Assembly: GCA_964653855.1 (NCBI GenBank)
Contig: CAZZFV010000015.1
Location: 1-42,235, forward strand
Length of the DNA: 42,235 bases
Direction of reading: 5' to 3'
Source: RGIG3528 sp964653855
Lineage (GTDB): Bacteria > Bacillota > Clostridia > Lachnospirales > Lachnospiraceae
This document shows positions 8,030 to 16,161 of the stretch, piece by piece. The notes under the pieces are model-generated. The model was not told the DNA's origin and searched no databases. It worked only from the letters and a program-made list of their open reading frames with translations. The position numbers were made by a program, and so were the translations under genes. Positions within the stretch are counted from its first letter, which is position 1. The number at the start of each line of letters is the position of its first letter.

Positions 8030-8701
8030 ATGAATCGAAAAAAAAGAATTGTTATGCTTATTGCGCTTTTGATGAGCGTGCTTATTGCGGTCGGATCGGT
8101 TGTTTATAAGAATTTTGACTTGTCACAGGAAGTGTACGCTTCCGAAAACATGTCAAGTTATATCTATTCAACCAATGTGCCGGAGGAAATTGAGGTGCTC
8201 GCCGAAGAACTTGATCTCCCCGAAGATCCTGACTCGATATGTGAAATCATTATCAAAACATATTATGATTGCAATACCGTCGATAAGTCAAAAAAATCGA
8301 TTATGACTGCGGATTTTTTGAATCCGAACGAGTATATTTTTATACAAACGTATCATGATGACTGCAAACGCGGAAAACTGTTGAGGTCAAGCACATATGC
8401 GCCCGGTGTCGGAACAATGACGATAAGTGAAACAGTTTCAGCGACATATTCGGCAAAAGTTAAGATTCCCGCAAGCGTAATTTCGGCAGAGGTAGGTTTT
8501 TCCGTTACGGGAAGTGTTACCGTTTCGGATGCTCAGACAGTTACGATTCCCGAAGGTGAGGTGCGCACGATAAACGCATATGCAAAGCTTGATTATTATG
8601 AGTATCATGTTTGGGAAGACGATGTTTGGTTTGATGACGATTGCGGAACGGTTACCGCTTCAAATCCCGTCGGTGTTATATTTGTCGTATCAAATGAGTA
8701 A
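8030..8701 (+). CDS. Secreted protein of unknown function
   Basis: The 223-residue product has a clear signal peptide: a basic start (MNRKKR), a hydrophobic core of about 18 residues and a likely cleavage after YA near residue 37 (SQEVYA/SEN). The mature part is acidic. It contains an N-terminal segment with two Cys, then a beta-rich Ser/Thr/Val region (SETVSATYSAKVKIP, VISAEVGFSVTGSVTVSDAQTV) and an aromatic, Asp-rich end (KLDYYEYHVWEDDVWFDDDC). The alternating beta pattern is reminiscent of extracellular beta-sheet proteins, including pore-forming-like folds, but I cannot assign a family. AAGGAGGACATT precedes the ATG. A strong terminator follows immediately, so it ends a transcription unit. 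No neighbour hints at a partner. Real gene: confident; function: unknown. Confidence 0.8.
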   Translation: MNRKKRIVMLIALLMSVLIAVGSVVYKNFDLSQEVYASENMSSYIYSTNVPEEIEVLAEELDLPEDPDSICEIIIKTYYDCNTVDKSKKSIMTADFLNPNEYIFIQTYHDDCKRGKLLRSSTYAPGVGTMTISETVSATYSAKVKIPASVISAEVGFSVTGSVTVSDAQTVTIPEGEVRTINAYAKLDYYEYHVWEDDVWFDDDCGTVTASNPVGVIFVVSNE

Positions 8702-8713
8702 TTTTTAAGCGAT

Positions 8714-8743
8714 TTCGCCCCGTAATTTACGGGGCGAATTTTT
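8714..8743 (+). terminator. Intrinsic terminator after the secreted-protein gene
   Basis: TTCGCCCCGT pairs with ACGGGGCGAA across a short AT-rich loop and is followed by a run of five T. It lies 12 bp after the stop at 8701. Confidence 0.9.
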
Positions 8744-8860
8744 ATGGTAAATTTCATGGAATGATACCTGGGGCAAAAGATTATGCCTTACGGAAGGTGA
8801 TATATCGCTTTTAAAAGATTTTTTGGCTGACAATTTGTCGGTTTTGGGGCGTTGCGGTAC

Positions 8861-8889
8861 TTGTTAAATCGCGGAAAGTGTTGTATTAT
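8861..8889 (+). promoter_or_regulatory. Putative promoter of the deacetylase-pth-mfd unit
   Basis: TTGTTA (8861-8866) and TATTAT (8884-8889) are separated by exactly 17 bases. Transcription from about 8896 would give a roughly 70-nt leader containing a 7-bp hairpin (arms 8915-8921 and 8930-8936). This supports the ATG at 8968 rather than the in-frame upstream TTG at 8899. Upstream, 8744-8860 contains only a decayed repeat-like fragment near 8759. Confidence 0.6.
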
Positions 8890-8967
8890 CTTTAATGATT
8901 GCGTAAAAAGCGTGATACCGGATTTAAACCCGGTATTTCAGAATTTATATTTATCCCGGAGGCAAAA

Positions 8968-10593
8968 ATGAACAAACCTAAATTCGGAAGATCCTACAGA
9001 GTCAGAAATTTGATGATTGTTATGAGCGCCGTTGTAGTGCTGCTTCTTGGGATAATTGTTGTACTTATGGTACTTAATTTTAAAAATAAGGATGAAAACG
9101 AAAATGATGCGGATCCGACTCCGGTTCCCACAAAAGCCGTTTCGTTTGCGACAGCTACGCCGACCGGTGAAATAAAGGTTACGGATGTTGTAAAGGTGAC
9201 TGTTACACCGACTGCAGCTCCCACAAAAACTCCCACAAAGGCTGTGACGGCAACACCTGCTGTAACAGTTGCGCCCACTATGACGCTTGCGCCCGTTGCG
9301 ACAAATACGCCTGTGCCGACCGTTGTTCCGACCGATGCTCCCGCACCCGTTGTTACCGTAACCGGACTTGACAAGGTGCCGAGCGCGTTAAAGACAACGG
9401 CCGAAACACTTGCCCGTGAGACCGCGGAAAACGATATCGTGCTTAACGGTTACGCAAGCACCCAAAACGTAAAAATAAGCACTTATACATTCCCGAAATA
9501 CGTATCGCTCCTTTTTACATGCACATCGGGTGACAGAACACACTCGGAAGCCGCAACATTTGACGCAACAACCTACAAAAAGCTTTCGGCAAGCGATATG
9601 TTTAACGAGAGTTACTTGGCAATCATAAAGGAACGCTTGCAAACGGCGGCGGTTAAAGAAGATTCCGCATTTTCCCGTACAAGCTTTGTTGATTATGACA
9701 CGGCATATAATGCCGCAGATTACAATAATTTCTATATTCACGGAAGCACGGTGACGTTTATTTTCCCGAACGGAACGCTTACGGAAGTCATTCATAAGGA
9801 ATTTACGTATGACGTAAAGCTTTCGGAAGCAAAGGCATTCATGTATTACGACACCGACGGAAACCGTGTGGGCGCGGAAATCCGTACAAATCTCGATCCC
9901 ACAAAGCCGATGATTGCGATCACATTTGACGACGGCCCTTATCGTCCGGTTGACGAGAGACTTTTGGAAGTGTTTGAGGAAAACGATGCAAGGTGTACGT
10001 TCTTTGTGCTGGGAAGCAGAATTGACAGCGCCGAAAGCTGCAAGGAATCCGTAAAGGCACTTGCCGCGGCGGGACAGGAAATAGCGTCGCTTACCTACAG
10101 TTCGACTTCTTACACGTCGGAAGATTGCGACAAAAAGACGTTTTGGACAAATATCAACAAAAACAGTCTTCTTCTTGCAAATACGGTGGGATATGCACCG
10201 TCGTATATAAGATTCCCGGGCGGCAGCGACAGACTTAAATATATGTCCGAAAACCTGCCTTTACCGATAATCAACTGGACGCTTGATTCCAGAGACTGGG
10301 TAAACGGCGTAATTTATACGGACAAGGTCACGGAAGACGAATACAACAAGATTGTCACCGAAGACTATTTGAGAGTGGTTGAAAATGCCGCAGACGGACA
10401 GATCGTGCTTTTCCATTCTCTTTATCATACGACTGTCGATACGGTGAACCAGGTAATGCTTACGCTTTCGTGTCAGGATTATCAATTTGTTACGGTTTCC
10501 GAGCTTCTTTACTATAAGGGAATCGATGCCGTAAACGGTACCGTGACTTACGGTGCGATAAAAGGTGAATACAACAAGGACTATTCGAAATAA
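8968..10593 (+). CDS. Membrane-anchored NodB-type polysaccharide deacetylase-like protein with altered metal site
   Basis: The start is ATG 8968, preceded by CCGGAGG. The 541 residues comprise a basic N-terminus, one membrane anchor (about residues 14-36), a Thr/Pro/Ala-rich extracellular linker (to about 130), a PdaC-like middle domain (about 135-300) and a C-terminal NodB domain. Motif 1 is TFDDGP with Asp321/Asp322; later motifs are RFPGG, WTLDSRDW and LFHSLYH with His483. Where active enzymes have N-H-T-Y-S-H with two metal-binding histidines, this protein has S-L-T-Y-S-S (residues 374-379), so both histidines are missing. It may therefore be a non-catalytic or carbohydrate-binding relative, or use a different site. 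Family members act on peptidoglycan or other cell-wall glycans. It ends exactly where pth begins (TAAATG), suggesting an operon. Confidence 0.88.
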   Translation: MNKPKFGRSYRVRNLMIVMSAVVVLLLGIIVVLMVLNFKNKDENENDADPTPVPTKAVSFATATPTGEIKVTDVVKVTVTPTAAPTKTPTKAVTATPAVTVAPTMTLAPVATNTPVPTVVPTDAPAPVVTVTGLDKVPSALKTTAETLARETAENDIVLNGYASTQNVKISTYTFPKYVSLLFTCTSGDRTHSEAATFDATTYKKLSASDMFNESYLAIIKERLQTAAVKEDSAFSRTSFVDYDTAYNAADYNNFYIHGSTVTFIFPNGTLTEVIHKEFTYDVKLSEAKAFMYYDTDGNRVGAEIRTNLDPTKPMIAITFDDGPYRPVDERLLEVFEENDARCTFFVLGSRIDSAESCKESVKALAAAGQEIASLTYSSTSYTSEDCDKKTFWTNINKNSLLLANTVGYAPSYIRFPGGSDRLKYMSENLPLPIINWTLDSRDWVNGVIYTDKVTEDEYNKIVTEDYLRVVENAADGQIVLFHSLYHTTVDTVNQVMLTLSCQDYQFVTVSELLYYKGIDAVNGTVTYGAIKGEYNKDYSK

Positions 10594-11175
10594 ATGAAGA
10601 TAATAGCGGGGCTCGGAAATCCGGGCAGAGAATATATAGGAACACGCCATAATGTCGGATTCAGCGCGATTACGGCGATTTCCGATAAAACGGGAATAGA
10701 TGTTTCCGAAAAAAAATTTAAGGCAAGCATAGGCAAAGGCATAATTCACGGCGAAAAGGTGATTTTAATAAAGCCCGAAACCTATATGAACTTGAGCGGT
10801 GAATCGATTCGCGCGGCGATGGACTTTTTTAAGCTTACGCCCGCCGATATATGCGTAATATACGATGACATAAACTTGGATCCCGGATTTATAAGGGTGA
10901 GAGAACGCGGAAGCGCAGGCGGACACAACGGAATCAAAAATATTATTTTGCATCTCGGAAGCGAGGATTTTCCGAGAATCAGAATAGGTGTCGGCGAAAA
11001 GCCAGCAAAAATGGACTTAAAAGACTATGTACTTTCGCGTTTTACGGGCGAAGACGAAGAAAAAATAAGGCAGGCAACGGAAGATGCCGTCACGGCAGCG
11101 GAGCTTTTTGTGACGGGTGACATCCAAAAGGCAATGAATACGTTTAATTGCAAAAAGGTATGCAAAGCGGAATGA
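10594..11175 (+). CDS. pth: Peptidyl-tRNA hydrolase
   Basis: Pth releases tRNA from prematurely dropped peptidyl-tRNAs and is essential in most bacteria. The 193-residue sequence is full length. It has GLGNPGREYIGTRHNVGF with Asn9 and catalytic His19, KPETYMNLSGES, YDDINLDPG with the catalytic Asp at 91, and GSAGGHNGIKNI. The ATG follows directly on the stop of the deacetylase-like gene, with no strong ribosome-binding site, so translational coupling is likely. The stop overlaps the mfd start (ATGA at 11172-11175). A pth-mfd pair is common in Bacillota. Confidence 0.97.
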   Translation: MKIIAGLGNPGREYIGTRHNVGFSAITAISDKTGIDVSEKKFKASIGKGIIHGEKVILIKPETYMNLSGESIRAAMDFFKLTPADICVIYDDINLDPGFIRVRERGSAGGHNGIKNIILHLGSEDFPRIRIGVGEKPAKMDLKDYVLSRFTGEDEEKIRQATEDAVTAAELFVTGDIQKAMNTFNCKKVCKAE

Positions 11176-14100
11176 ACGCATTTTTATCGCTTTTAAACGA
11201 ATCAACAGAATACAACGAAGCAAAAAAGGCACTTGAACGAGGAAGAACACCTGTGTCGATAACGGGCGTTTCCGACTCCGAAAAGTGTCATTTTGTTGCG
11301 GAATTATTTAAGGACACACGTGTCAGGGTTATCGTTACGTATAACGAAATCAGGGCACGTGAAATTTTTGATGACTTAAAGCTCTTTGACGCAAATCCCG
11401 TGATTTACCCCGCAAAGGACCTTATCTTTTATCAGGCGGACATAAAGGGAAATTTAATCGCGCGCGACAGAATGATGGCAATCGAGGAATTTTTGTCGGG
11501 AAAACCGGTGACCGTCATAATGAGTGCGGATGCGCTTGTCGATAAGATTTTGCCGCTTAAAAGGCTCACGGAAAACATTGTTAAAATTAAATCGGGGGAA
11601 ACAATAGATATTACGGATTTGTCGGAAAAGCTTGTCGCAAACGGATTTGAAAGAACGGCGAAAGTCAGCGCTCCCGGAGAATTTGCCGTAAGGGGCGGAA
11701 TTATAGATATTTTCCCGTTAAATCACGCAAATCCCGTGAGAATCGAGCTTTTTGGCGACGAAGTTGATTCGATAAGGACATTTGATGCTGAATCCCAAAG
11801 ATCGATAGAAAATAAGGACGAGGTGATTATATCTCCGGCTTCCGAGTTTACGCTCAGTAATGAAGAAATGGAAGCGGGCTTTAACCGTATTTTGAAGGAG
11901 ACCGAAAAAACCGCCGCGCTTTTCCGTAAGGACAAAAATCCCGAAGCCGCCGCAAGGCTTGAGCATGTGAGTACGGAAGCGATCGAAACGATTGAGTATA
12001 TGAGAGGCAAGGCTTCGATCGACTCGTATATCACAAGTTTTTATGGTGAACACGCAGGTATTCTTGATTATTTTGATCCGGAAACTCCCGTTATATTTGA
12101 CGAGCCTGTCAGGATTTTTGAAGAATTGAACGCCGTTATCACAGAGTTTACGGAAAGCATGACTCACAGGATTGCGGAAGGCTATATGCTGCCGTCTCAG
12201 TCGGATGTGATAATAAATAAAGACATCGTTTTTTACAAGGCGGCAAAGCACAAGCTGTTTGCTCTTTCGGCACTTGAGTACGGGCTTTCGAATATTTCCG
12301 CAAAAGAAAAAATAGCAATAAGCGTTAAACCCGTAAATGCGTATACGGCGGATATTTTGATGCTTGTAAAAGACGTCGAATCGTATAAGAAACGAAATTA
12401 CAAAACGCTTATCGTTACGGGATCTTCGGCGAGAGCAATGCGCCTCACGGAAGAGCTTAACGATTATGACATAAATGCCGTATTTTCGGATACAAAAGAC
12501 AGGGAAGTATCACGCGGCGAAGTCGTAATTTTTTATGGGACACTAAAAAAAGGCTTTGAATATCCCGGACTCAAAACCGTAGTGCTTACGGTCGGTGAAA
12601 CGGGGCGCTCGGGAAAAGCGCATCACAGAAAAGCATCCGTAAAATCGGAAAACAGGATACACTCTTTAAACGAGCTTTCGTACGGTGATTATGTGGTTCA
12701 TGAGAGAGAAGGACTCGGAATTTACCGCGGTATCGAAAAGCGTGATACGGATAAGACACATTCCGATTATATAAAGATAGAGTACGGCGACGGAGAGCTT
12801 TATATCCCGGCAACAAATCTCGAATGCATTCAAAAATATGCATCGCACGATGCCGACAAAAAGCCGAAAATCAACAAAATTAATTCGCCCGAATGGCGAA
12901 AGACAAAGGAGCGCGTGAGGAAATCCGTTTCGGATATCGCTGAGAAACTTGTCATGCTCTATGCCGAACGCCTAAACAAGCAGGGATTTAAATACAGCCC
13001 GGACACCGTTTGGCAGACGGAATTTGAGGAATCGTTTCCGTACGACGAGACGGACGACCAGTTAAAGGCAATCGAAGACACGAAGCACGATATGGAAAGC
13101 GGTAAGGTCATGGACCGTCTTATTTGCGGAGATGTGGGATTCGGCAAAACAGAAGTAGCGATCCGTGCGGCTTTTAAGGCGGTGCAGGACGGAAAACAGG
13201 TGGCGGTGCTTGTGCCCACGACGATTCTTGCGGAACAGCATTACAATACGTTTTCGGCAAGGCTTTCGGCTTACCCTGTGAGGGTTGAATTGCTTTCGAG
13301 ATTTAGGACGCCGTCGGAACAAAAGGCTTCTATCAAGGCTCTCACGGACGGCAGCGCAGACATCGTTATCGGAACACACAGAATCTTGTCAAAGGACGTA
13401 ACATTTAAAGATCTTGGACTCTTGATAGTTGACGAAGAGCAGCGCTTTGGGGTTGCGCACAAGGAAAGAATAAAGGAACTAAAAAAAGACATAGACGTTT
13501 TGACGCTCAGTGCCACTCCTATCCCGAGGACGCTTCACATGAGTTTATCGGGAATCAGGGATATGTCAGTGTTAAACGAGGCGCCGATCGACCGACTTCC
13601 TATTCAAACCTTTGTTATGGAGCATAACGATGAAATAATAAGGGAAGCCGTAAATCGTGAAATTGCAAGATCCGGGCAGGTGTATTATGTTTCAAACCGC
13701 GTAAACGGAATCGAGGAAAAAGCGCACAGGATACAGGAACTTTGCCCCGATGTGACGGTCAGGTTTGCTCACGGGCAAATGAGCGAACGCGAGCTTGAAA
13801 AAATAATGTATTCGTTTATCGGCGGCGAAATAGACGTGCTTGTGTCAACAACGATCATAGAAACAGGACTCGATATTCCGAACGTCAACACAATAATAAT
13901 CGACGATGCGGACAGATTCGGGCTTTCGCAGCTTTATCAGCTTCGCGGGCGTGTGGGAAGGTCGGCTCGCACTTCGTACGCCTTTCTCATGTATAAGCGT
14001 GGGCAGATTTTGAAGGAAGTTGCGGAAAAACGCCTTACAGCGATCAGGGAATATACTGATCTCGGCTCGGGATACAAGATCGCCATGCGCGACCTTGAAA

Positions 14101-14720
14101 TAAGAGGCGCCGGAAGCGTGCTCGGTGCGGAGCAGAGCGGTCACATGGAAGAAGTGGGATACGAACTTTATTGCAAGATGCTTGACACGGCGCTCAAAGA
14201 GGCAAAGGGCGAAGAAGTGATTCCGACGGACTTCGATACCGTGATAAAACTGCCCCTAAACGCATACATTCCCGAAAGCTATATAGCAAACGAAGCCGAG
14301 AAGCTTGACATGTATAAGCGCATCGCAATGATAAACACGGACGAAGACAAGCTTGACGCGGTCGACGAAATGACGGACAGATACGGAGAAATTCCGGATG
14401 AGGTGTGGGAACTCCTTACGGTTGCGCAGTTAAAAGCGATGTGTCATAAGGTATTTGTGACAAAACTCGCGCTTATTCCCGCCGTTTCGGCAAACGAAAC
14501 ACGTTTTAAATTGTCGCTGTTTCCGAATGCGGCATTCAAAAATGAGCTTATAGACGAATTTTTCGGAAATCACAAGGAAGCAAAGCTTACGTTCGGCTCG
14601 GAAAATTATATTGTGCTTACGATTAGGGAAGGGGTTGCAAACGCGCATACGAAGCGTAAACTTCCGACGGAACAACTTAAAAATTTCTTGACGAGCCTTC
14701 GGGAGATTGTGAGAGAATGA
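11172..14720 (+). CDS. mfd: Transcription-repair coupling factor Mfd
   Basis: Mfd is an ATP-driven translocase that removes RNA polymerase stalled at lesions and recruits UvrA. The 1182 residues contain the N-terminal UvrB-like module (EFAVRGGIIDIFPLNHANPVRIELF), the CarD-like polymerase-interacting domain (GDYVVHEREGLGIYRGI, about residue 500), a helicase core with Walker A GDVGFGKTEVA and DEEQRFGV, motifs III-VI (LSATPIPRTLHMSL, TTIIETGLDIPN, QLRGRVGRS) and the C-terminal TRCF domain. Length is normal. I chose ATG 11172 because family proteins begin at this MNAFLSLL segment and it overlaps the pth stop as ATGA; ATG 11160 with a nearby AAAAAGG is an alternative. Confidence 0.97.
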   Translation: MNAFLSLLNESTEYNEAKKALERGRTPVSITGVSDSEKCHFVAELFKDTRVRVIVTYNEIRAREIFDDLKLFDANPVIYPAKDLIFYQADIKGNLIARDRMMAIEEFLSGKPVTVIMSADALVDKILPLKRLTENIVKIKSGETIDITDLSEKLVANGFERTAKVSAPGEFAVRGGIIDIFPLNHANPVRIELFGDEVDSIRTFDAESQRSIENKDEVIISPASEFTLSNEEMEAGFNRILKETEKTAALFRKDKNPEAAARLEHVSTEAIETIEYMRGKASIDSYITSFYGEHAGILDYFDPETPVIFDEPVRIFEELNAVITEFTESMTHRIAEGYMLPSQSDVIINKDIVFYKAAKHKLFALSALEYGLSNISAKEKIAISVKPVNAYTADILMLVKDVESYKKRNYKTLIVTGSSARAMRLTEELNDYDINAVFSDTKDREVSRGEVVIFYGTLKKGFEYPGLKTVVLTVGETGRSGKAHHRKASVKSENRIHSLNELSYGDYVVHEREGLGIYRGIEKRDTDKTHSDYIKIEYGDGELYIPATNLECIQKYASHDADKKPKINKINSPEWRKTKERVRKSVSDIAEKLVMLYAERLNKQGFKYSPDTVWQTEFEESFPYDETDDQLKAIEDTKHDMESGKVMDRLICGDVGFGKTEVAIRAAFKAVQDGKQVAVLVPTTILAEQHYNTFSARLSAYPVRVELLSRFRTPSEQKASIKALTDGSADIVIGTHRILSKDVTFKDLGLLIVDEEQRFGVAHKERIKELKKDIDVLTLSATPIPRTLHMSLSGIRDMSVLNEAPIDRLPIQTFVMEHNDEIIREAVNREIARSGQVYYVSNRVNGIEEKAHRIQELCPDVTVRFAHGQMSERELEKIMYSFIGGEIDVLVSTTIIETGLDIPNVNTIIIDDADRFGLSQLYQLRGRVGRSARTSYAFLMYKRGQILKEVAEKRLTAIREYTDLGSGYKIAMRDLEIRGAGSVLGAEQSGHMEEVGYELYCKMLDTALKEAKGEEVIPTDFDTVIKLPLNAYIPESYIANEAEKLDMYKRIAMINTDEDKLDAVDEMTDRYGEIPDEVWELLTVAQLKAMCHKVFVTKLALIPAVSANETRFKLSLFPNAAFKNELIDEFFGNHKEAKLTFGSENYIVLTIREGVANAHTKRKLPTEQLKNFLTSLREIVRE

Positions 14721-15385
14721 CAAAGAAAAGATTTTTTAAAAATAAAATCATTGTATTTTTTACGGTATTTTTTGCGTTATTCTTTACGTTTTCGGCTTCG
14801 GCTTGCGGAAATCCGGGTAAAAATTATGTAAATGACGATTTTAGTGTTGCAAACATAACAATTTTTTGTAATAATGTGGAAGTCAAATCGGACAGTACCT
14901 TATCCAAAGGCGTTTTGGTAAGTATTTCCGGTAATCTTGTTTCGACGGACGAATTTAATGTCTACCTTTATGCAGCAAAAAAGGATTATGCGAAATATTT
15001 CGGTGAAGAAATCTTTGATTATAAGTATACGGAAAATGCGACGATAGGTGAGCTCTTAAAAGAAAGAATCCTTGAATACGTGATTTCGGTAAAACTTATA
15101 TGCGAGGCGGCGGATGCGGAAAACATGTATCTCACAAGTGAGGAGCTTGCCGAGGTTGATGCGCATGTTACGGAATTTATCCAAAAAAACGTATCCGGTT
15201 CAAATAACGATTTATACAACGATTTAAACAAAGAAGCGATACGAAAGGTTTATTCGGACGGATTTCTCGCAAAGAAATATTATGACAAATTTAACGGAAA
15301 CGAAGAAGAATTTTTTTCGTCTGTAAGGGTGAAAGCGGCGGAAAAAGAGATCTTTTTAAATGAGTACGAATGGGAGGCAATATGA
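14717..15385 (+). CDS. Lipoprotein with SurA/PrsA N-domain-like region, no parvulin domain
   Basis: The 222-residue product has a basic, very hydrophobic signal sequence ending ASAC (Cys about residue 30), consistent with a lipoprotein anchored on the outer face of the membrane. The rest contains GNLVSTDEFNVYLYAAKKDYAKYFGEE, IGELLKERILEYVISVKLICEAA, LTSEELAEVDAHVTEFI and a C-terminal AAEKEIFLNEYEW. This pattern of helices is that of the chaperone N-domain of SurA/PrsA-type foldases, which often follow mfd in Clostridia. The parvulin-type prolyl isomerase domain that normally follows is absent, and the frame simply ends into natA. The start overlaps the mfd stop (ATGA) and the stop overlaps the next start. 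Family assignment is moderately sure; the chaperone role is inferred. Confidence 0.72.
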   Translation: MTKKRFFKNKIIVFFTVFFALFFTFSASACGNPGKNYVNDDFSVANITIFCNNVEVKSDSTLSKGVLVSISGNLVSTDEFNVYLYAAKKDYAKYFGEEIFDYKYTENATIGELLKERILEYVISVKLICEAADAENMYLTSEELAEVDAHVTEFIQKNVSGSNNDLYNDLNKEAIRKVYSDGFLAKKYYDKFNGNEEEFFSSVRVKAAEKEIFLNEYEWEAI

Positions 15386-16161
15386 TAGAAGTAAACAATC
15401 TGTCAAAAATTTACAAGCTTTCGAAGGCGGAATGCCAAAAGCTTAAAACAAAGGAAAACGTAAAATGTGCCGTAAACAATGTTTCTTTTAAGGCGGAGCC
15501 CGGGCAGATTTACGGGCTTCTGGGACCGAACGGAGCGGGAAAAACGACGACGCTCAGGTGTATCGCAACACTTCTTACGCCGACGGAAGGGAAGATAAGC
15601 GTAAGCGGCTATGATACCGTGAAAAACGGCAAAGAAGTGCGTGAAAAAATGTGTCTTCTCACAAACGAGATAAAGCTTGATCCGTTTTTTACGCCGAAGT
15701 ATTTGTTTGAGTTTTTCGGACATCTTCACGGGCTTACGGACGAAAAAATCGAAAACAGGAGAAAGGAACTTTTTTCCTATTTCGGAATAGACGAATTCGA
15801 AAATAAAAAGGTTGAAGAACTGTCAACCGGTATGAAGCAAAAGGCGGCGATTGCGGTGAGCCTTGTGCATGATCCGGATGTGGTTATTTTTGACGAGCCC
15901 ACAAACGGACTTGATGTCATTACGGCAAAGAATGTCACGGATTTTCTTTTGAAATTGAAGGAAGACGGAAAGACGATCGTGATTTCGACGCATATCATGT
16001 CGGAAGCGGAAAAGCTTTGCGACAAAATCGGAATCATAATCGACGGAAAGCTTGTGACGGAAGGAACGGTTTCTGATATTACGGAAAAAACTCACACGAC
16101 CGACCTTGAAGACGCCTTTTTCGTTTTATACAAAGAAAATCACAGGGAGGAAGCAAGATGA
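15382..16161 (+). CDS. natA: ABC transporter ATP-binding protein, NatA type
   Basis: The 259-residue ATPase has Walker A GPNGAGKTT (residues 48-56), signature LSTGMKQKAAIAVSLVHDP, Walker B VVIFDEPTNGLD and the switch His in ISTHIMSEAE. ATG 15382 is preceded by GGGAGG and overlaps the previous stop. The next gene starts at its stop (ATGA), so it powers the adjacent permease. The pair resembles NatAB-type exporters (Na+ extrusion in Bacillus), but the substrate cannot be read from sequence. An unusual Lys-rich insert after the first strand (SKAECQKLKTKENVKC) is also seen in other NatA-like ATPases. Confidence 0.85.
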   Translation: MIEVNNLSKIYKLSKAECQKLKTKENVKCAVNNVSFKAEPGQIYGLLGPNGAGKTTTLRCIATLLTPTEGKISVSGYDTVKNGKEVREKMCLLTNEIKLDPFFTPKYLFEFFGHLHGLTDEKIENRRKELFSYFGIDEFENKKVEELSTGMKQKAAIAVSLVHDPDVVIFDEPTNGLDVITAKNVTDFLLKLKEDGKTIVISTHIMSEAEKLCDKIGIIIDGKLVTEGTVSDITEKTHTTDLEDAFFVLYKENHREEAR

